NCBI GenBank assembly: GCA_964370825.1
Contig: CAYJKY010000005.1
Coordinates: 1 to 64,000 of the forward strand
DNA from: CAYJBH01 sp964370825
GTDB lineage: Bacteria; Bacillota; Clostridia; Oscillospirales; Ruminococcaceae
Direction: 5' to 3'
Length of the DNA stretch: 64,000 nt
Shown: positions 61,275-64,000 of the stretch, piece by piece
How the letters are laid out: every line of letters begins with the position of its first letter
How positions within the stretch are numbered: position 1 is the stretch's first letter
Made by a program: the position numbers and the translations under genes
Notes under the pieces: generated by a model
The model's input: only the letters and a program-made list of their open reading frames with translations
Database searches by the model: none
Told to the model about the DNA's origin: nothing

Positions 61275-62300
61275 TCATAAAATTATCATTGCATCACCGA
61301 AGCTGTAAAATCGGTAACGCTGTTCTATTGCAATTTTGTAAGCACTGTCGATAAATTCCTTACCGGCAAGTGCAGATACTAACATTAAAAGAGTACTCTG
61401 CGGGAGATGAAAGTTTGTAATAAGGCTATCCACAACATTAAAGATATAACCCGGTGTAATAAAAATGTCGGTGCTGTCTCCACCTGCTTTTATCTCACCG
61501 TATCTTTGATACATCCCCTCTAAGGTTCTTGCTGCTGTAGTTCCTACCGCAATTACTCTTCCCTGATTCTTTTTAGTGTTATTAATTATTGAGGCAGCTG
61601 TATCGCTGACTTCATACCACTCGCTATGCATGACATGGTCCTCAATACGCTCCGCTTCGACAGGCTTAAATGTTCCCACACCAACATGAAGTGTCACCTC
61701 TGCAATGTTTACGCCTTTGTTTTTGAGGGTGTCCAACAATCTGTCGGTAAAGTGTAGCCCTGCAGTTGGTGCAGCAGCAGAGCCGAGGTGCTTTGCATAT
61801 ACTGTCTGATACCGACCCTCTTCACTTTTTGTGTTTTTAATATATGGAGGTAGTGGGAGCTTTCCAAATTTATAGAAACTGTCCATCAAACTACCGGATT
61901 TAACGGTGAATTTAATTATTCGATTTCCGCCTTCAAGCGTATCCACAACCTTTGCTGTAAGCTCGCCGTCGCCATATTCCACCAACGTGCCGTCTCTAAG
62001 TTTTCTACCCGGACGAACCATGCACTCCCACAGACCTTCTCCCCTATCATTTAATAGCAAAATCTCAAATTCACCTCCGGTCGCAAACCGCCCCATCAGG
62101 CGTGCCGGTAATACCTTTGAGTTATTTAAAACTAAAAGGTCACCCGGATTAAGATAATCGACAATATCAGAAAATATCCTGTGCTCAATTTTGTTTTTTT
62201 GCCTGTTTAGCACCATTAGTTTTGATGCATCACGAGGCTCTGTCGCCGTTTCGGCAATCAGCCCTTCCGGCAGTTCATAAAAAAAATCTTTTGTTTTCAC
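61275..62300 (-). CDS. queA: SAM:tRNA ribosyltransferase-isomerase
   Basis: A 341-residue enzyme that builds epoxyqueuosine from preQ1-tRNA using SAM. LPEGLIAETATEPRDASKLMVLNR (about 11-34), LNNSKVLPARLMG (about 58-70), KLPLPPYIKN (about 148), GSAAAPTAGLHFT (about 172) and HVGVGTFKPVEAERIEDHVMHSEWYEV (about 206-232) are typical. Its promoter overlaps that of asd. tgt follows after the dispersed element. Confidence 0.95.
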   Translation of the reverse strand: MKTKDFFYELPEGLIAETATEPRDASKLMVLNRQKNKIEHRIFSDIVDYLNPGDLLVLNNSKVLPARLMGRFATGGEFEILLLNDRGEGLWECMVRPGRKLRDGTLVEYGDGELTAKVVDTLEGGNRIIKFTVKSGSLMDSFYKFGKLPLPPYIKNTKSEEGRYQTVYAKHLGSAAAPTAGLHFTDRLLDTLKNKGVNIAEVTLHVGVGTFKPVEAERIEDHVMHSEWYEVSDTAASIINNTKKNQGRVIAVGTTAARTLEGMYQRYGEIKAGGDSTDIFITPGYIFNVVDSLITNFHLPQSTLLMLVSALAGKEFIDSAYKIAIEQRYRFYSFGDAMIIL

Positions 62301-62338
62301 CTGTTACCCTTGCAAAAAATCGAATTTCTTGTTATTAT

Positions 62339-62367
62339 ATTATATAACATTTTTTATGTTTTGGCAA
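62339..62367 (-). promoter_or_regulatory. sigma-A promoter of queA-tgt-yajC
   Basis: On the - strand TTGCCA (62367-62362) and TATAAT (62344-62339) are 17 bases apart. The -35 overlaps the -35 of asd on the other strand. Confidence 0.7.
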
Positions 62368-62388
62368 CTTAGGATGTTATAGCATAAT
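62361..62388 (+). promoter_or_regulatory. candidate sigma-A promoter of asd
   Basis: TTGGCA (62361-62366), a 16-base spacer and CATAAT (62383-62388). It faces away from the queA promoter with which it shares five bases of -35. Confidence 0.5.
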
Positions 62389-62422
62389 TTAGTTAATGGC
62401 AGATATTAAACGGGAGATTAAA

Positions 62423-63433
62423 ATGAGTGTAAAAATTGCAGTAGTCGGAGCAACCGGCATGGTAGGACGTACTTTTTTAAAGGTGCTTGCCGAATACAAT
62501 ATTGAGGGTGCTGAATATGCGCTGTTTTCTTCGGCTAAAAGCGCGGGAAGCGTAATTGACTTTCTAGGGAAAAAATACACAGTTAGAGAGCTTACCGAAG
62601 GTAGCTTTGACGAAGGTTTTGATTACGCCTTGTTTTCCGCAGGCGGTTCCATCAGTGCAAAATTTGCACCGATTGCAGCAGAAAAAGGCTGTGTAGTAAT
62701 TGATAATAGCTCACACTGGCGTATGTTCCCAGAGGTTCCGTTGGTGGTACCACAGGTTAACCCTGACGATGCTTTTAAACATAAGGGTATAATCGCAAAC
62801 CCAAACTGCTCTACCATTCAGGCGATGTTACCGCTAAGTGTACTACATCGCGAGTATGGTATTAAGCGGATAGTTTACTCTACATATCAGGCGGTATCCG
62901 GTGCCGGAGTTGGCGGAGTTGATGACCTCGTTAACGGGCGTGAGGCAATCGTCAACGGAAATGACTTTACTCCAAAAAAATTCCCACATCCTATCGTAAA
63001 CAACTGTATCCCCCACATCGATGTTTTTCTTGATAACGGCTACACCAAGGAAGAGCAGAAGATGGTGGATGAAACACATAAAATTTTGGGTGACGACAGC
63101 ATAGCGGTTACAGCAACCTGTGTGAGGGTTCCGGTAGCCAACGGTCACAGTGAGTCCATCAATGTCGAGCTTTGTAAACCATACGAGTTAGATGATGTTG
63201 TCAGACTTATGAGGGAGGTCGACGGATTGATTGTCTCGGATAATCCACAGGAAAATCTCTACCCGCTCGCAACTACATCTGATGACCTAAATGAGGTTTT
63301 TGTGGGCCGACTTCGCCGTGACGATAGTGCCCCGAACTGTCTAAATATGTGGGTCGTCGCCGATAATATAAGAAAAGGCGCTGCAACTAATACTGTGGAA
63401 ATTGCCATGCTTCTCATAAATGGCAACAAATAA
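62423..63433 (+). CDS. asd: aspartate-semialdehyde dehydrogenase
   Basis: A 336-residue enzyme of the DAP/lysine pathway. GATGMVGRTFLKVL (about 9-22), NPNCSTIQAMLPL with catalytic Cys (about 128), TYQAVSGAGVGGVDDL and HKILGD...VRVPVANGHSESINVE (His about 240) are present. GGGAG before this ATG supports the start; an earlier in-frame ATG lacks a ribosome site. dapA follows 53 bases later. Confidence 0.95.
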   Translation: MSVKIAVVGATGMVGRTFLKVLAEYNIEGAEYALFSSAKSAGSVIDFLGKKYTVRELTEGSFDEGFDYALFSAGGSISAKFAPIAAEKGCVVIDNSSHWRMFPEVPLVVPQVNPDDAFKHKGIIANPNCSTIQAMLPLSVLHREYGIKRIVYSTYQAVSGAGVGGVDDLVNGREAIVNGNDFTPKKFPHPIVNNCIPHIDVFLDNGYTKEEQKMVDETHKILGDDSIAVTATCVRVPVANGHSESINVELCKPYELDDVVRLMREVDGLIVSDNPQENLYPLATTSDDLNEVFVGRLRRDDSAPNCLNMWVVADNIRKGAATNTVEIAMLLINGNK

Positions 63434-63486
63434 TCATATTTTACATATAATATTTAAGAACATTTATAAATTGGGAGTATTTTCTT

Positions 63487-64000
63487 ATGAAAAAAGAAAT
63501 TTTTCGCGGTAGCGGTGTTGCAATCATTACCCCATTTAACTCGGACGGCAGCATTAATTTTGAAGAATTTGCAAAGCTAATAGATTTTCAAATTGAAAAT
63601 GAAACAGATGCAATTATTGTATGCGGAACTACCGGTGAAGCGTCAACCATGAACGACGAGGAGCACCTATCCTGTATCGATTTTTGTTATAAGCATACTG
63701 CCGGTAGAGTTCCGGTGGTTGCAGGTGTAGGCTCTAACGATACAAGGCATGCCATCGAACTAACAAAAGGCGCTACAAAAATAGGGGTTGACGGGCTTTT
63801 ACATGTAACCCCGTATTACAATAAGACAAGCCAATCCGGATTAATCAAACACTTTTCCGTATGTGCCGAGGCGGCATCCGGCACCCCTATCATCCTTTAC
63901 AATGTCCCTTCCCGTACCGGAATGTCAATTGCACCGGAGACATATGCAGAGTTAGCTAACATTGATAATATTGTCGCCACAAAGGAAGCCTCCGGAAACA
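63487..64000 (+). CDS. dapA: 4-hydroxy-tetrahydrodipicolinate synthase, 3'-truncated by window end
   Basis: The first 171 codons of dapA, whose frame stays open to the last base. RGSGVAIITPFNSDGSINFEEF (about 7-28), CGTTGEASTMNDEEH (about 46-60), HVTPYYNKTSQSGLIKHF (about 107-124) and YNVPSRTGMSI with the catalytic Tyr (about 138), then the Schiff-base Lys in ATKEASGN (about 166) are visible. It condenses pyruvate with aspartate semialdehyde made by the Asd encoded just upstream. GGGAG lies before the ATG. Confidence 0.95.
   Translation, partial: MKKEIFRGSGVAIITPFNSDGSINFEEFAKLIDFQIENETDAIIVCGTTGEASTMNDEEHLSCIDFCYKHTAGRVPVVAGVGSNDTRHAIELTKGATKIGVDGLLHVTPYYNKTSQSGLIKHFSVCAEAASGTPIILYNVPSRTGMSIAPETYAELANIDNIVATKEASGN

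Noticed and set aside
61171..61280. preQ1 riboswitch before tgt or queA
   Set aside because: No compact C-rich hairpin with an A-rich tail typical of preQ1 aptamers is visible before either gene; the region before tgt holds the dispersed element instead.
1..64000. CRISPR arrays, toxin-antitoxin pairs or known defence systems
   Set aside because: No regularly spaced direct repeats and no Cas, restriction, or other recognised defence proteins were seen.

Overview
The window looks like a chromosomal contig from an anaerobic, spore-forming, low-to-middle GC member of the Clostridia (probably Oscillospirales/Ruminococcaceae-like; this is inferred from gene content, not from a marker search). The supporting genes are spoIIAA-spoIIAB-sigF, yunB, a GatCAB amidotransferase, a split transketolase, a PC4/YdbC protein, a GLUG/dockerin-type secreted protein, and Bacillota-type promoters and Shine-Dalgarno sites.

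Layout. 1-15.8 kb is all on the + strand. A probable Mn2+ (yybP-ykoY) riboswitch precedes a CaCA antiporter and a YczE-like membrane protein. Next come yunB with a sigma-E-like promoter, the ligA-gatC-gatA-gatB operon, and a PC4/HD/transketolase operon. KtrB/KtrA K+ uptake starts from a promoter that predicts a leaderless mRNA. A methyltransferase and a PadR-DUF1700-DUF4097 envelope-stress-like operon follow. 15.9-43.8 kb is all on the - strand and holds a surface-polysaccharide locus in two blocks. The upstream block (43.6-33.0 kb) makes UDP-L-FucNAc (CapE, CapF, CapG), then has a WbuB-like glycosyltransferase, a DPM1-like glycosyltransferase with a DUF2304 partner, an MBOAT/SGNH acylation pair, a PglF-like dehydratase and a PglC-like initiating phosphoglycosyltransferase. 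The downstream block (26.9-15.9 kb) holds five more glycosyltransferases or related proteins, a Wzx flippase, a pyruvyl transferase, an F420-dehydrogenase-beta-like Fe-S protein, an epimerase and an acetyltransferase. Between them lie tadA, an SDR, a membrane protein and tig-clpP-clpX; this ClpX has no N-terminal zinc-binding domain. I see no Wzy polymerase.

43.8-51.9 kb (-) is a housekeeping operon running lon-engB-lysA-methyltransferase-aminotransferase-paaK-ACT. 52-57.2 kb is an accessory stretch: a two-domain kinase-like protein, an orphan truncated response regulator, a dockerin/GLUG secreted protein, a transposase remnant, and a tRNA-like relic whose 3' flank resembles that of the intact tRNA-Leu(CAG) at 57.3 kb. 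57.4-62.3 kb (-) is queA-tgt-yajC-TIGR04086-spoIIA-rpmB. From 62.4 kb (+) comes asd followed by dapA, which runs off the window; with lysA this gives three lysine/DAP pathway genes.

The best candidates for something undescribed are a dispersed intercistronic element found before both tgt and the ACT gene (44.2 and 61.2 kb), the ClpX without its zinc domain, the tRNA relic/accessory island, the kinase-like fusion, and the two-block polysaccharide locus. No CRISPR array, rRNA or complete insertion sequence was seen.
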